A stretch of 64,000 bases of DNA from assembly GCA_021397835.1 (NCBI GenBank), contig JAJFZO010000229.1:744001-808000 (forward strand), given 5' to 3'. The stretch comes from Moringa oleifera (lineage: Eukaryota; Streptophyta; Magnoliopsida; Brassicales; Moringaceae). A program made the translations under genes and the position numbers. Below, in pieces: positions 28,167 through 41,023 of the stretch. The notes beneath the pieces are model-generated. The model did no database searches and was not told the DNA's origin. It saw only the letters and a list, made by a program, of their open reading frames with translations. Every line of letters starts with the position of its first letter. Within the stretch, counting starts at the first letter, position 1.

Positions 28167-28329
28167 GATTCTTTTGGAGGGAGAGACAGATAGGCATACT
28201 TCTATTAGTCCTTGTGGGGTTCTCTGGTTCTTTCAAATCCTTCTTTCTAGTTTTGTTTTCGTTCCTACAGCAAATAACGTCCACTTCCGCAATTGGTAAA
28301 TGTAATCTCTGTCCATTTTACCGGCCATT

Positions 28330-28761
28330 TTGGTGCACTACTTTTTTGCTCAAACCATAAACTACAATAATGGCTGCTAGACTTATTGTTTTGTTTAGAT
28401 ATGGATTTTTTATTGATTTGATTTATAACGATATAATTTAAAATATTTATTATATTAATATTTTTTTAATTTTTTAATTTTTTAATTTATTATATATTAA
28501 CATTATTTTAAATAAAAAAGCAGCATAACTTAAATCAATTAAAAATTTGATTCATTATTATTATTAATTTGATAACAAAATTACCAATAAAAGAGCACTG
28601 TCCTTAATGGTATTCTAGTTAATAATAAATTGCAGTAATAACATACTTTGCCACTAGTGAAATGTCACTACTACTAACATTGTTGATGATGATCACAATT
28701 ACCTTTAAAAGTATAATTCCTGATAAAAAGTTGCACAGAGGAGTGCAGCACACAACATATT

Positions 28762-28805
<44 letters not shown>

Positions 28806-30640
28806 TAAACTTTAAATTTAATGTGTATTTTAATTTTAATTTTAATTTTAATTTTATTTTAAAAATATGAATTTTATCTAAATTAAATTATACCTGAAAT
28901 TAATTATAAAAAATTAAAAATATTTTTATAGTTAATGACTCAAATGAATTTTATACTTTATTTTGAAATAATAGCTTAAATTTAAATAATCTAAAATTTA
29001 TAATTTATTTTTTATGAATGTATTTAACTTTTTATAATATAAAATTTTAAAATATATTTTTAATGTTTAAAATATTTTGAAATTTCTTATAATAATAGTT
29101 TGATTGTTTGTAAAATTTCAAGTTAGAATTTGTCGTACAATATCTCAAATTTAAAATATCTACTATTTTTAAGTTTTTAAAAAATTTAAATTAAATTAAA
29201 AAGTTAAATGTAAAATTAAACTAAATTGAAATTATTTATTAATTACTTTTATCACTTTTTACAAAATCAAAATAAAAATATGATTTATAATTTAAATACA
29301 TACAAAAAACTAGACATAACAATTAAACAACATAAATATATCAATTTAATTTTTTAATGATAAATTATAAATATAATTATTATTTTCTGCTTTTTAAAAT
29401 ATCAATATAAATCAAATATATTAATATGTTGAAATTTTACATGAATTTTTCAGTGATCTGTAATCATTCACATAAATTTTTTATATAATTTTTTTTCACG
29501 AAGCTTAAATTTAAAATTTTTATTTTATTAATTTATCAAAAATTATTTAAAAATTAATTAAAATTTTAATTAAGAAATTTACTTATACAAAATAAATAAA
29601 AATATTATAAAATCTTAAAATTTATTTTATGTTACTCATCAAATTTTTTATATTTAAAAAAATAATAAATCAAATCTTAATATATTAATTTATTTTAAAT
29701 TAACTTTATCATAATATTTAAAAGTTAAATATATTAAATTTGAAAATTTTGTATCTTGATTTGAAATATTTTAAAAATGTAAGAAATTATTCAAACTACC
29801 GACATAACAAATTTTTATTAGTGACATTATAATTATATCAATCACTCTAAAATATTTTATCAAATTATTTTTAAGATAATGTTATCAATTTTTTCAAAAA
29901 TAAGTCTTAAAATTTATTTTTAAACATATTTTTAAAAATAAAAAATTAGAACACAATGAAACACTCTCTTAATTTTTATTTTATTATTTTTTAATAAAAT
30001 AATAAATATTAATTATATGAACATATTTTTAAAATAAAAAATTAAACTTTATAAATTCTCTATTATTTTTATCATAAATTTTCAAATCTCTCCAAACAAA
30101 ATTTGATTGATAAAAAATAATTGAATTAGATTTTATTGAAATATCTAAAAGTTAAAAGAATTTAAATTAAAGATTTTGTGTGGTAAAATTTCAATTAAAA
30201 TTTTTTATAAACTTAAATAAATATTCAAGTTACTATCACAAAATATTTTAAAATTTTTTGAATGTTAAAAATATTTTTTAAAAAATTACTATTAAATATT
30301 TAAAAAATACATAATAAATAATTTATAAATAAAAAAATATTCAAAATTTTGATGACTCAAAATGCAATATGTAATTTATTTGTATAATTTTTGTACAATA
30401 TTTTAATAATAAAAAATAGTTAATTTTATTATAATTTGAATTAAAGTTTAATTTGATTATTTATTATTAATTTAAAATTTATTTAGAAACACTTTAAAAT
30501 TTATGATAAAAATTAAAAGTGATAATATTTTTTATAATTTTAAAATAATATTTATTTTATACTTTTTTTGTTATTTTTTAAAATACTTCCTTAAACATTT
30601 TAAAAAATTAATTAAAAACTCACCCCTTTTTTCTTTTTGC
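28330..30640. other. AT-rich spacer upstream of the oxidoreductase gene
   Basis: Apart from the AT microsatellite at 28762-28798 nothing can be recognised. Composition is extremely AT-rich and no frame has gene-like codon use. The oxidoreductase promoter must lie at its left edge, around 28200-28400, but no clear TATA box was found. Confidence 0.6.
28762..28798. repeat. (AT)n microsatellite
   Basis: A run of some eighteen AT dinucleotides about 600 bases upstream of the oxidoreductase start codon, in AT-rich DNA. Confidence 0.9.
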
Positions 30641-30714
30641 TTTCCTTTTCCACAGGATTCTAACAACTTTCACCTACACAAGCCAACGATTTCTGCATAA
30701 CTCATCCAAGCCTT

Positions 30715-30716
<2 letters not shown>

Positions 30717-30755
<39 letters not shown>
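30717..30755 (+). repeat. (CT)n microsatellite
   Basis: About nineteen CT repeats ending at CTCGGAG, 40 bases before a possible gene fragment. CT runs of this kind are common in plant 5' leaders. Confidence 0.9.
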
Positions 30756-30758
<3 letters not shown>

Positions 30759-30794
30759 GTATGTCAGTTGTATCTCAAAGTTTCTCAGTGCGCT

Positions 30795-31010
30795 ATGGGT
30801 TATAAAGAGAGTGACGACGATCACTCTGGTTATCATCCATCTGCTGGATTTGTCTTTCTTTTTTCCTTCTGTTTGTGTGCGTATATAGTGCAGGTTTCAT
30901 ATTCATCAAAATAGCCAACAAGTGACCGGTTATAATTTTTGTGTTTTCTTTCTTCTGGCATGGTCTTCGTTGGAGGTTTAGCCAAGAATACGACCTTAGC
31001 TGAGCTCTAA
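30795..31010 (+). pseudogene. Possible 5' fragment of an RRM (hnRNP-type) protein gene
   Basis: After a CT-rich leader-like stretch an ATG at 30795 opens MGYKESDDDHSGYHPSAG, an acidic, His-rich start of the kind seen before the first RRM in plant hnRNP-like proteins. At 30960 another frame reads MVFVGGLAKNTTLAEL and stops at 31008-31010. VFVGGL matches the RNP2 motif, and the next residues resemble the GGLAKDTT stretch of those proteins. Nothing recognisable as RNP1 or the rest of the domain follows. The likeliest reading is a truncated gene copy, but the matches are short and chance is possible. Confidence 0.35.
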
Positions 31011-31979
31011 CAATCTTCACTCCCTACACACTGCTAATACACTTTTCCAAGCGCATCTTTTAAAGATTGTATATATTATGGGATTATGGTGTGAATGCAA
31101 AAGTGAAATGCAAGAAGTATAACAGAAGCAATCAAGAAAGAAATAAAGAAATCGGTAGTAGAATCAAGAACACAAGAGATTTAGTCTTGTTTTGATTGCA
31201 ATATTTTGTGTTTAGCTGCATTGAACAATACTTTGACTAGTATGGCAGGCTCATACATTCTGTGATATTGAAGAACTTCCGCACCCGTCAGTCCCCGAGG
31301 CATGGGTTCAGCCTATATTTGTTTGAATTGTTGTCTAATTTTCTTTGAATTGAAGAATTAAACTGAAATTTAAAAAAAAAATCAAAATTTGTTGAGATGA
31401 TATATGAAGTTACACTTGTGATTTCTATAATGAATTTGGATCTGGGCTCAACAAGGAAATAAGAACATTTCTGTTGATGGGTTGCTAGCATCAGTGACCG
31501 CAGGTCTGTAGCTTGATCTACTAAAAATGACTGTTCTACAATAATTGTTTGTGCTGAATGTACAGATGAATACTGCCTCAGCTTGAATAATTGACCTCAA
31601 AATCTAGAAAGCTTTCATTATAATGTCACTACAGATGATATTAAGCTAAATCATCCATGACCTAACTAAAAGTCTAGGCAAACAAAAATCATAAGCCAAG
31701 CAGCAGGAAAATTCCAGTGGAAGGAAAACAAGCCAACTTCATATTAGATGATGTTGATGAGAACAACAGTTTTGGTCCATATTAGAATCAATACTTCTTT
31801 ATATATAACAAGATATGTACTGATACAACTTACAAAAGATATACAATTCACATTGACACAAACCATTTAAAAACTAGTCAATTGCGGCTGAAAAGAAGCA
31901 AGGCTGGTGCTTTTAGAACGTCCATATGGTAAGCATGGAAATCAAGATCATTTCCCTACCCTCAGTCAAACCCAGCAGT

Positions 31980-34487
31980 TCAAGACTCAACCGTGATGTC
32001 AGTGTTGGTCTGCTCCGTGATATTTTCAGGAGTTGTTTTTGCTGTCTGCCTTACCTGTTTCGATTGGTCTTTGACCTTGAAAGTGCGAGGGCTGTTCTGT
32101 GTGTTTACCTGAATCTTACTTTTAGGGGTGCTAGTTGTAGATTCTTCCTTGCAAATACCTACACTGTGGCGGTGTGCCCGAGTGCAAGTTTTTCCCTTGT
32201 CATCTTGAGACGCGTTTGATGCATCACCGCAGCTCCTCCTCCGGCTAAGTTTAGGTGACTTGGGCCGAGTCAGGGGCAGCTAGCATAAAATAAAAGTGTT
32301 ATACTAGAGAACATAAGTTTTGGATACATATTTGTCTCAGAGCAGTCTGACTACAAAGTAGAAAGCCAAAGACATGTCAGCGAGTGTGTTAGATTTTAAC
32401 ATGATCAGGTGGGGCTTTATGAGAAACTTTAGCAGGATACTATTTATCTACTAGACAGGAAGGCAGCAATTAACCAGAAGATGACTTCATTAAGCTCGAT
32501 CCTTTAAAGCCTTTTAGACAATGTCTAAAGCCAAATATTGTTGCAGACTAAAACAAAATCACCGTTTATGAAATTATATGTATCAAATCTTAAAATGGAA
32601 AAAACTCAATTTAGGGATCTTTTGCCACTTTCATGCAAAAAGAAACTGACAGAGAACTACAGGAAAAAGATTCGCAGGATACCTTCTTCAATTCAACCTT
32701 TGGTGGAGGCCCATCATAGTAGAAACTAGGTATTGGATTGGCTTTGAACACCATGTTCTTTCTAAGTTGCTTAAGTGCTGCTTCTTGCTCTTCCTGAAAG
32801 AAAGATCAGAGGTTTTCTCAAGGATAATTCCAATAAGACCATCTTCAGATGTGGAACAAGAAACAGAGAACTGTGCATGCAGATAAAAACTCAGTGTATA
32901 AAAGATACTTGAAAGAGTGTATACCCTAGTCCGTTGCTCGCATTCATTCCTCTCTGCCTCCAAAGCTTGGTGTTTTTCCCCTAATTTTTGGTAAAACTAT
33001 ACAAAAGAAATTACTAGGATTGTTAGCTTGAGATGCAAAAGAATCCAAGAGTGCAAAACAGTGCAAAGAACACCATTTGATTTTAATTTTTATTCAGACA
33101 GCACCTCTCTCCGTTTCTCAGCACGTTCAGCACTTTTAAAGGTTGGAGCTGTTCCAACAGTCACCCTGGATTTTGCTGTTCGTACAGATGTAGCAGTACT
33201 ATACCTAGCTAAGGAAAATAAAAAATTACAGGGACAAAAGTGAACTCTCTGACATATCGTGTGTGCACGCTGCATTCCTGCTTACAATTTGAAGATATGT
33301 TTTTCTAGACAAATTCTTTATTTACTGAATAAAAGACAGTTAAAATACACTAATTATGAACTCAAACTCCAGTAGAGGATACGAGGAAGCGACAGACCAA
33401 GTATCTTCTTCATCATGATACTTCTTGTTATCATGGTGCAATGTCTTCCTTGACAAGAGAGGAGAGTTTGGCTGAAACAAATGGCAAGCAGAGTCAAATA
33501 TCAGATCCATCTTCAAATCTAGCATAATTCAACTGATAGAAACTGTTAATTCTGGTAGTGCAAATTTCCTATTAGACTTCCAAACAAAGTAAGATAAGTT
33601 GCAATGTTACAGAGACCACATTAAATATATGGGTACTGTTTGTAGTTTTACTAAGGCACACCAAAATCACAAAGAAAAAGAAGTCTGGAAACTAGTGCAT
33701 AGCCTAGAAATCAAATCAAGTTTATCTTACCCAACTATTTTCAAAAGACGATATTCAAGAAAACCAAAGAAAGAAACTCAGATTGCAAGAAATATATAAG
33801 AAACACAAACTAGACGCATAAACGCGTTACTACAATCTTTTTTCAGAAAGTTTGGGATGCTTCCTTCCCTTGTTTCCTACTGCTCGTAGGAAACTGAAAA
33901 CATCTATTTTTTAATGCAAACATTGTATGCCAAGGTTCTTCCTCAGTTGAAACTCACTGATTTAGAATGAATAAGTTTCCCTAACTCCTAACTAACCTAA
34001 AAAAATATTGGCTAAGGTTCAAGTTAATTTTTTTGTTTTTACCTCAAGTCAGAAAAATCAAAAAGCACTGGAAACATTATTATAAAATTAGAGTTACCTG
34101 TGAACTTTTTGTAGCAGTAGGGGAGTGGAAGTTGTTACCATTTGCCGAAACATCATGATTTGCATGCACATTACTAGCACCACCGAGTTTAGATGAAGGG
34201 GAACTGAACTTCTTGTTGTCACTAGACTTTTGAGCTCCTGGTTTCTCATTCTTCCCTTCGGGCAGGTCAGTATCACAATTTGTGCTTTTGACACCTAGCA
34301 CTTCTTGCTTGTCATGGCCATTCCCAACAACAGAATTCTTTTCAGTGCATTCCTTCACCTCATAATCGTTTGCTTCAACGCTTTTTTCCAGGATTTTAGG
34401 AGAATGATGAGCTTTGTCATTAGACACACCATTTGATATGGTATTTGGCTTCTTATCCATGTGTATGTCAGTAAGCTCCCTGCCCAT
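31980..34487 (-). CDS. WDL1: WVD2-like (WDL) microtubule-binding protein, TPX2 family
   Basis: Six coding exons on the minus strand: 34487-34098, 33471-33383, 33198-33105, 32996-32925, 32793-32683 and 32279-31980, all GT-AG, giving 351 residues. The start [13 protein letters not shown] is characteristic of the family. Residues 1-130 are a hydrophilic, Ser/Asn-rich region. The TPX2/WVD2 domain covers about residues 175-250, with [13 protein letters not shown], the [13 protein letters not shown] coiled stretch and [18 protein letters not shown]; then come [11 protein letters not shown] and [16 protein letters not shown]. The tail (about 268-351) is basic and probably disordered. WVD2/WDL proteins bundle and orient cortical microtubules and affect anisotropic growth and helical twisting. 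The ATG lies four bases after a splice acceptor (34492-34493), so there is at least one upstream leader exon, probably ending at 36018. The WDL1 symbol rests on synteny and family likeness. The 3' untranslated region probably reaches about 31780. Confidence 0.9.
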
Positions 34488-35504
34488 CACACTGCATTTA
34501 AAGTAAAAAGTTAAATCACAAAGCTTCAGGAAGCTGAGATATTTAGCTGAAGAAAAGCAAGTAACATCACTTAACATGGTTAGAAAAAGCAGACATTAAA
34601 AAAAAAAAAAAAACAGTAAGAGTTTTTACTTCCTTCTAATATCAAACAACATGAAAAATTAATGATATGCCATAAAGTCTCAAAAGAAGTAAGACCAATT
34701 GACCCAAGGATACCAGATAAGGATTTACTTTCAGCTGAGAAGGAAAGACAGAACCTTTCATAAAAAGACAAGCAATTTAACAACAAAAACGAAGCCACCA
34801 AGGAGCAGAACAAGTAAAATTAAAAAGGGGAAACAGGAAACTAGGATTATAATCACACAATACAAAAATATTCAAATTACATAATCCAAAACAACGTCAT
34901 CTACGATTGAAACAAACTGATTCAAAACAGAAATCGTCTAAACATAAAAACACAGTTTTCATGCCAAAAGGTAAAAATAGAAGCATATGAAGATTGGCTA
35001 ATCAGACAAGAATACCAAAAAGAACCTGGAAAGCACCCATATTAGAAAGTAGATCAGGGAAAACTCCTTCACAAAATTTTGTTCTTGGTTAAAAAAACAT
35101 CCCCAATAAAACTTTTGGGTTTGGTTAAGAACCAGGCTTTTTATCCATAACGAATTCCTTTTCTCTTGCCTAACACTTTTCTTTTTCTTGCTTTCACACA
35201 GTTGAGTATAAACAAGGCCAAAAGGGTATACCAATCATAATTAAGAGGAACAATTTTAGGATCACCTGGAATTAATTCAAAAGAAAGGCAGGAAATCACA
35301 GCATGAGGACTAAACTCTAACTTAAAAGCTTCTTAACCAAATCAACACTTAAAAGCAGAGACATGTCAGACAAAGAAACCAAGTTTCTCATTTGATAGAC
35401 TGCACAAACTCAAAGAAGGAAACTATATACTTATATGGCGCCAAAGCAACAAAAATCACCATTTTTCAGGTTAGCTCAACAATAGAAATTAAGAACACAA
35501 GAAA

Positions 35505-35531
35505 AAATATATATATAGAGAGAGAGAGAGA
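35505..35531. repeat. (TA)n(GA)n microsatellite in leader intron
   Basis: A short TA run passes directly into about eight GA repeats inside the inferred leader intron of the WVD2-like gene. Confidence 0.8.
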
Positions 35532-36017
35532 ACGGTCAATTTTCTCTATCAATTGAGCACTTAAAAACAGAAGAAACCCCGCTAACCCTCCCAAAAATTT
35601 TTAAAAAAAAAACAATTAATGAGAAAAAAGAATACATAACATAAAATGCAGAGCAAAAAGTTTTTTCAAACCTATACCAACAAAATGAAGAGAAAGAAAT
35701 ATTGCCCACAACCCATGATTTCCTACAAAAGAAACATCCAAACGGGTATGAAGCTACATGAAGAAGAAAAGTCAGAGAAAATCATTTAAGAGCTAGCATT
35801 GACATAACAGAAACACTTTTTTTTTGTAGCAAAAAGAAGAAGGAATCAAAAACCCACAGAAAAATACAAAAGCATAAAAGAAACCTTCAAAAAACATCAT
35901 AAAAAGATCAAAATAACAGCACTGTGTAGATCGAATCACATTGCATTTTATCCGCATAAACAGACACATCACTCACAGGACACCCCAGAAGAGCAAGAAT
36001 GCAAATAGATTTCTTAC

Positions 36018-36130
36018 AGTTCTAGCCCGATCTGGCAAGATCTCGAATACCCTCCTCGCTTTCTCTCCAAACAACGGAAAGACCCCTCCTCCCCTCCTCT
36101 CTCTCCCTCTCCCCCTCTCCCTCTCGCTCT
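36018..36130 (-). other. Inferred non-coding first exon of the WVD2-like gene
   Basis: A strong donor (ACT followed by GTAAGA) lies at 36017-36016 on the minus strand after a moderately GC-rich stretch. The segment before it is a GA-rich tract on the transcribed strand (CT-rich on +, about 36080-36128), typical of plant leaders. Splicing to the acceptor at 34492-34493 would give a leader intron of about 1.5 kb, which is common in this family. The transcription start is not determined. Confidence 0.5.
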
Positions 36131-37099
36131 TTTTGTTTTTCAAAAGGAAAACAAAATGAAAATATTTTCAATAATTTTGCGTTTGCTTGGCTGGTGAGGT
36201 TTTAGAAAACTGTATTTAACGTTGAGCTGTCGGTTATTTCTAGGGCAGGTTTTTCAGTTTTAACAGCGCCGTTAATCTTTCTATTTTAGATTTCCGTTTT
36301 GACGCCATTATTAACGGTGAATTGTTTTCCGGGTAGTAATAATTGCAAATTGAAGTTTTTTAGGAAAAAAGTTTTTATAATTTTATGTAAATATAAAAAA
36401 CTTTAAATTTCTTTAGGTATCAATTAAATTAATTTTATATATAATATTTTTATAATATTTAGTTTTAAAAAAATTTAAATATGAAAATATTCAAATTATT
36501 ATCCTAAAAATTTTAAAGCATTAAAAATGTTACATTTTAATTTTAACTGTAAATTAAAAATTATTTAAAATTAAAAAATAAGTAAATTTTTATTTAATTT
36601 AATTTTTGAATCATTTTAATAACAAAAATATTTTTAAAATTTTATAGCAAATTAAAAAATCAAATGTACAATAGATCCAATTAATGTATCAAAATTTCAA
36701 TTGAAAAGTAAATATAATTCATAATTTTTTCATATTTATTTTTATTTTTATCAAAATTAACTTAATTACTAATCTCAAAAATCATTTAATCAAAATATTT
36801 ATTTTGCTTAGTAACACAATTAAATGAAATTTCTCTTGTGCCAATTAAATGAAACTCCAATATTTTTATAAGAATTAAGTGATATTATTGCTAATATAAA
36901 ATAATATTATTTATTTTATAATTAAAAATTTTAATAGCCATAAATTTCATCGTTTCTAATTTTATTAATTTGAAATTTTCAAAAAAATCAACCATCAAAT
37001 ATTTTTATTTAGAATCATTATTTTCCATTTTTGGCTTGAAGACTGGTCTCGGTGTGTTGGTTATGACGACGTCAGTTAACGGTGGAACGTGAACCAACG

Positions 37100-37160
37100 T
37101 CGGGTTAGCTCTGCGTTAAGGAAAAAAGTCCAAAATCCTGAGTTCGAATCTTGCTGTAGA
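37100..37160 (+). repeat. tRNA-like A-box/B-box pair, possible SINE
   Basis: GGTTAGCTCTGCG near 37103-37115 resembles a pol III A box, and GAGTTCGAATC at 37140-37150 is a close match to the B box (GGTTCGANTCC). They are about 35 bases apart and followed by a T-rich stretch. The sequence cannot be folded into a proper tRNA cloverleaf, so a decayed tRNA gene or tRNA-derived SINE head is the most that can be said. Confidence 0.25.
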
Positions 37161-40100
37161 TTTCCTCTCTTTTTCTTTTCTTTTTTAATTTTTGGTTTTT
37201 TGGGGTTTTTATAGATCAAACGAGTTGCGGTGACCTCATCTCCTTTCAAGGGCTACTTGTTGGAGAGTCCTCAAAAGGGACAATTTTCCGACATGACCAT
37301 TTTACCCTTGTTCAATTTCATTTTCCTATTTTGCCCCTGACAAATTACCAATTTTTAATTTTTCCTTTCACTTTGCAATTAAGAGTAATGATTAAAGGGT
37401 ATTGATTATACTTTGTTTGCAATTAAGGTTTCATGTTAGGTTTTTGAAAATGTTGGGCACAATGGTTCCCTTTAATGTAATTTTTCAATTTAATTATTCG
37501 ACATAAAAAACATTTTAAATTATGCACAAATATCATTTGCTTATATGGGTTTTAAATAATATAAAAAATAGAAAATAAATTATATAATATTAATTATAAA
37601 TTTTTTGAGTAAAATAAAAACTTTTTATTGACATGATACTTATTAATCTATTACAAAAATATTGATATATAATAGTTTAATAAAATAAATTATTACAATT
37701 TATTTTATTTAATTTTTATTAATTTAATAAATTATAAAAAATACTTTTATCATGCATTTATTAATTTTCACAGTGAGGTTGGATACTTCAAAGCAATAAA
37801 TTTTTGCTTAGAATGTTGTGGTCTCTTAGGTTGAAACACAACCCTAAAAGTTCAATGCCATTAAAATCTCACTTTTTCAGAGACAAAATTGTGGGAAAAA
37901 TAATTATTATAATTATAATAATAATATTATTATTATTATTATACATTTAAAAAAATATTAGGTGGGAAATAAGAAAAATTGAAGAAAACTGGATTAGAGA
38001 TGAATTTGAAAAGATGGTCAAAGTTCTTGGTCAAGTCTTCTGAGTTCTTTTTCAGTTTTCACAGAATCAAAGTGAATTGTTCAAAGGAGACATTCTTTTC
38101 TGATCCATGTTTGCTTGTTTGGCTACCGAGAAAAAATAAAAAAGAAAAAGAAAGAAAATCAAAGCCTTACCTCACTCCTCAATGTCATTAAAATGGCAGC
38201 TAAGAAAACCGCCACGAGTCATATATACATAAGTTTTATTGTGGGGAGCACATCTACATGTCCATGTCCCCATGATGGCTATGTTCGACAATATATCCCA
38301 CCGACAAAGTTTTAATATTTTATAAAAATAAAAATTATGTAATGCTATAATATAAATATAAAAAAATTAAATTATATATTATTTAAATTAATTGTGTAAT
38401 AATATTTAAAAATTAAAATTTAACAATATTTAAGTTAAAAAATTTATATAATAAATTTTAATTTGAAATTTCTATTGATGTAAATATATATATATATATA
38501 TATCATCAGTATCTTAAAAAATTTTAAATTTTTAAATAATAAAAATATTTTTAAAAATAAAATTAATAAATATCAAAAATTTAATAAAAAATTATGAATC
38601 AAATGTTATTTAAATTGAAAAAATTAACTTGAAATATAATGTAAAATTTATTTTAAGTTAATTTTTAAATATTTTGATAATAAAAATATATTTAATTTTT
38701 GAAAATGATTTTAACCAATTTTTAATTTAAATTAAATTGAAATATTACATATAAAATTTGTTTAATTAATACATCATAATTTAAATTAACAATTTATTAT
38801 TTTATTTTATTTCTTAACTTATATTGTATACACCTTAAGGAGGTATTGTCAAGAATCTTGAAAATAAAATATTTTTTTAAAGTTTATTTATTTACTTGTG
38901 AGAAGCACCTTAAGTTTTAATAATATATTATTAAGTTTCTTTTATAAATTATTTTCTAAAACTAATATATATATACTGTTTTAAATACTATTATTATTGT
39001 TTTTATAATTTTAGATATTTTTACTTTTTTTTTTTTTAAGTTGAAGCCTTGAAGGCATGCATCTCAATTGCTTTTAACATGCACCAACCACATCCAAAGT
39101 AGTACAAATGTAGGTGGGGAAATTATGAACATCATGAACATTTATTCTGTTGGTCCAAATTTAGTGAATGTATTTATAATTTTTTCTTGGTTGACCTAAA
39201 AAATACAACTATTATAAATATTAAATACGTGCATGGAGCGTGTAATTATTTATTGATTACTTTATTTGATAACAAAGAAAACGTGACTTAGTTAATTATG
39301 TCACATTTTATAATAATCAATATAGATGACTATAAGAAAATTAAAATATGGGTATTAATTGTAACATGATTAAGTAGAGATTCTTTAATTTTATAGATTA
39401 ATTAAAAGCTCTTGGCTCTATGGAAAAGATTCTCATGGAAAGGAGGAGAGATAGTGTTTTTTTTTAATTTATTTAAAAAAAAATCTTGACAAAGAAGAAA
39501 ACGATGAAAACAACTTTATAATTTAATGATTTAGAGCTAAAAATTTTAAATTTTAAGATGGATCATGATTTGATGATTGTATTAGGATCTTAATATTTAT
39601 TAATAATTTGAAGTTTTTTATGGGTTTTTAAAATTAAATAAGCTATTAAATATTTTCAAATTTTTAATTTTTTTATACATTTACGTGATCCAAATAAATC
39701 TAACATGAATAAGTGGTGTAGCATTAATTATGATGTACAAATTCATTTGATTGCTTTCATAAGAATGTCAAGGTGATTGGATAAGAAAAAACACATTAAA
39801 TCATGTCTCTGATCATTGTTATTATAGCTAATGGATGTGTACATAGAAGAAAAAATTTAATATTGATTTTTTTATGAATTTTAATTTAAAATTATGAATA
39901 AAATATATGTTTTTAAATATAATTAATAAAAATAAAATATATATTATATTAAAATATAATGATTTTTTAAAAAAATTAAAATTTTTGTTTTAAGATTCAT
40001 GAGAGTGAGATTATAAGTAAAAGTTCTGAAAATTCATCTTTAATTCTTATAAATTTGATAATGAATAAAATCGATCACATCTTATCGTTGACATCACTTA

Positions 40101-40796
40101 AAAATTTTGAGATTTTTTTTTGAATTATTAGTGAAAGATTTAACAGATATTAGTTTAAGTTAAAATTAATCAAACACTTAAAAGAATGAAAAAATTCAAT
40201 CTTTATGTAAATTCTTATAATAGAATTATATTTGCAATTCCATTTAATTAGTATATATATTTTATGCTACAAACCTTTTTGAGTGTTTAAATAATTCGTA
40301 TATTTGCAAATATTATTAAAAAATCACGACAACTCGTTTGAGATTTTGAGTTTTACTCAAAATTTGAATTTTCTACCATTGGTTACTATTAAAAAAAGGG
40401 TGAATATCAAACAACTCAAATTTGATATATTAAATTTTAAATTATTTTTAAATTTTTATAACTATTTGAATTAATATTAAATTAATTTAAATTTAAAAAG
40501 TAAATATGTATTAATTAAATTGATGTATTAAAATTTAAATTAAAAATAAATATATTTTAAAGAATTTATTGACTAAAACCGGCTAATTTGAAAATAGGAC
40601 TTTGAAATGTGGTTTTGAGTCTATCACAACTCAACTTTTGCCCATACTTTTGAATATTCCACTTTTCAAGGTTCTAAGAAAGTCAAAAAGATTCAACCAC
40701 CTCTTTAGAAAAATGTTGCCTCCCACTTTCTTTTGAATTTGTCACTTCTTCCATGGAATACAACCATTAGGTTAATCGCTTTATTTTTTACCACGA

Positions 40797-41023
40797 AACT
40801 TTATATTATAACACCCACATGAATGTTGCACCCTATTGACATCAACATTTGGGGTAATCAATAAGAAATAGAAGTTCGAATAAACTTTATATTATATCAA
40901 CCTCATGAATCTTACCCTATTGACATCAACATTTGGGTAAAGAATTATACTTCAAATAAACTTTATATTATAACACCACATGAATAGTACCCTATTGACA
41001 TTAACATTGAGTAAACAATTAGC
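40797..41023. repeat. Three-copy tandem repeat, unit about 75-86 bases
   Basis: Units begin at 40797, 40883 and 40959, each with AACTTTATATTAT followed by a CATGAAT block, CCCTATTGACAT and CAACATTTGGG or a variant. Unit lengths are 86, 76 and about 65 bases. The copies differ by small indels and substitutions, so the array is not recent. It is in spacer DNA with no gene nearby. Confidence 0.85.

Noticed and set aside
40797..41023. CRISPR-like array
   Set aside because: Only three diverged head-to-tail units without distinct spacers; this is a eukaryotic tandem repeat.
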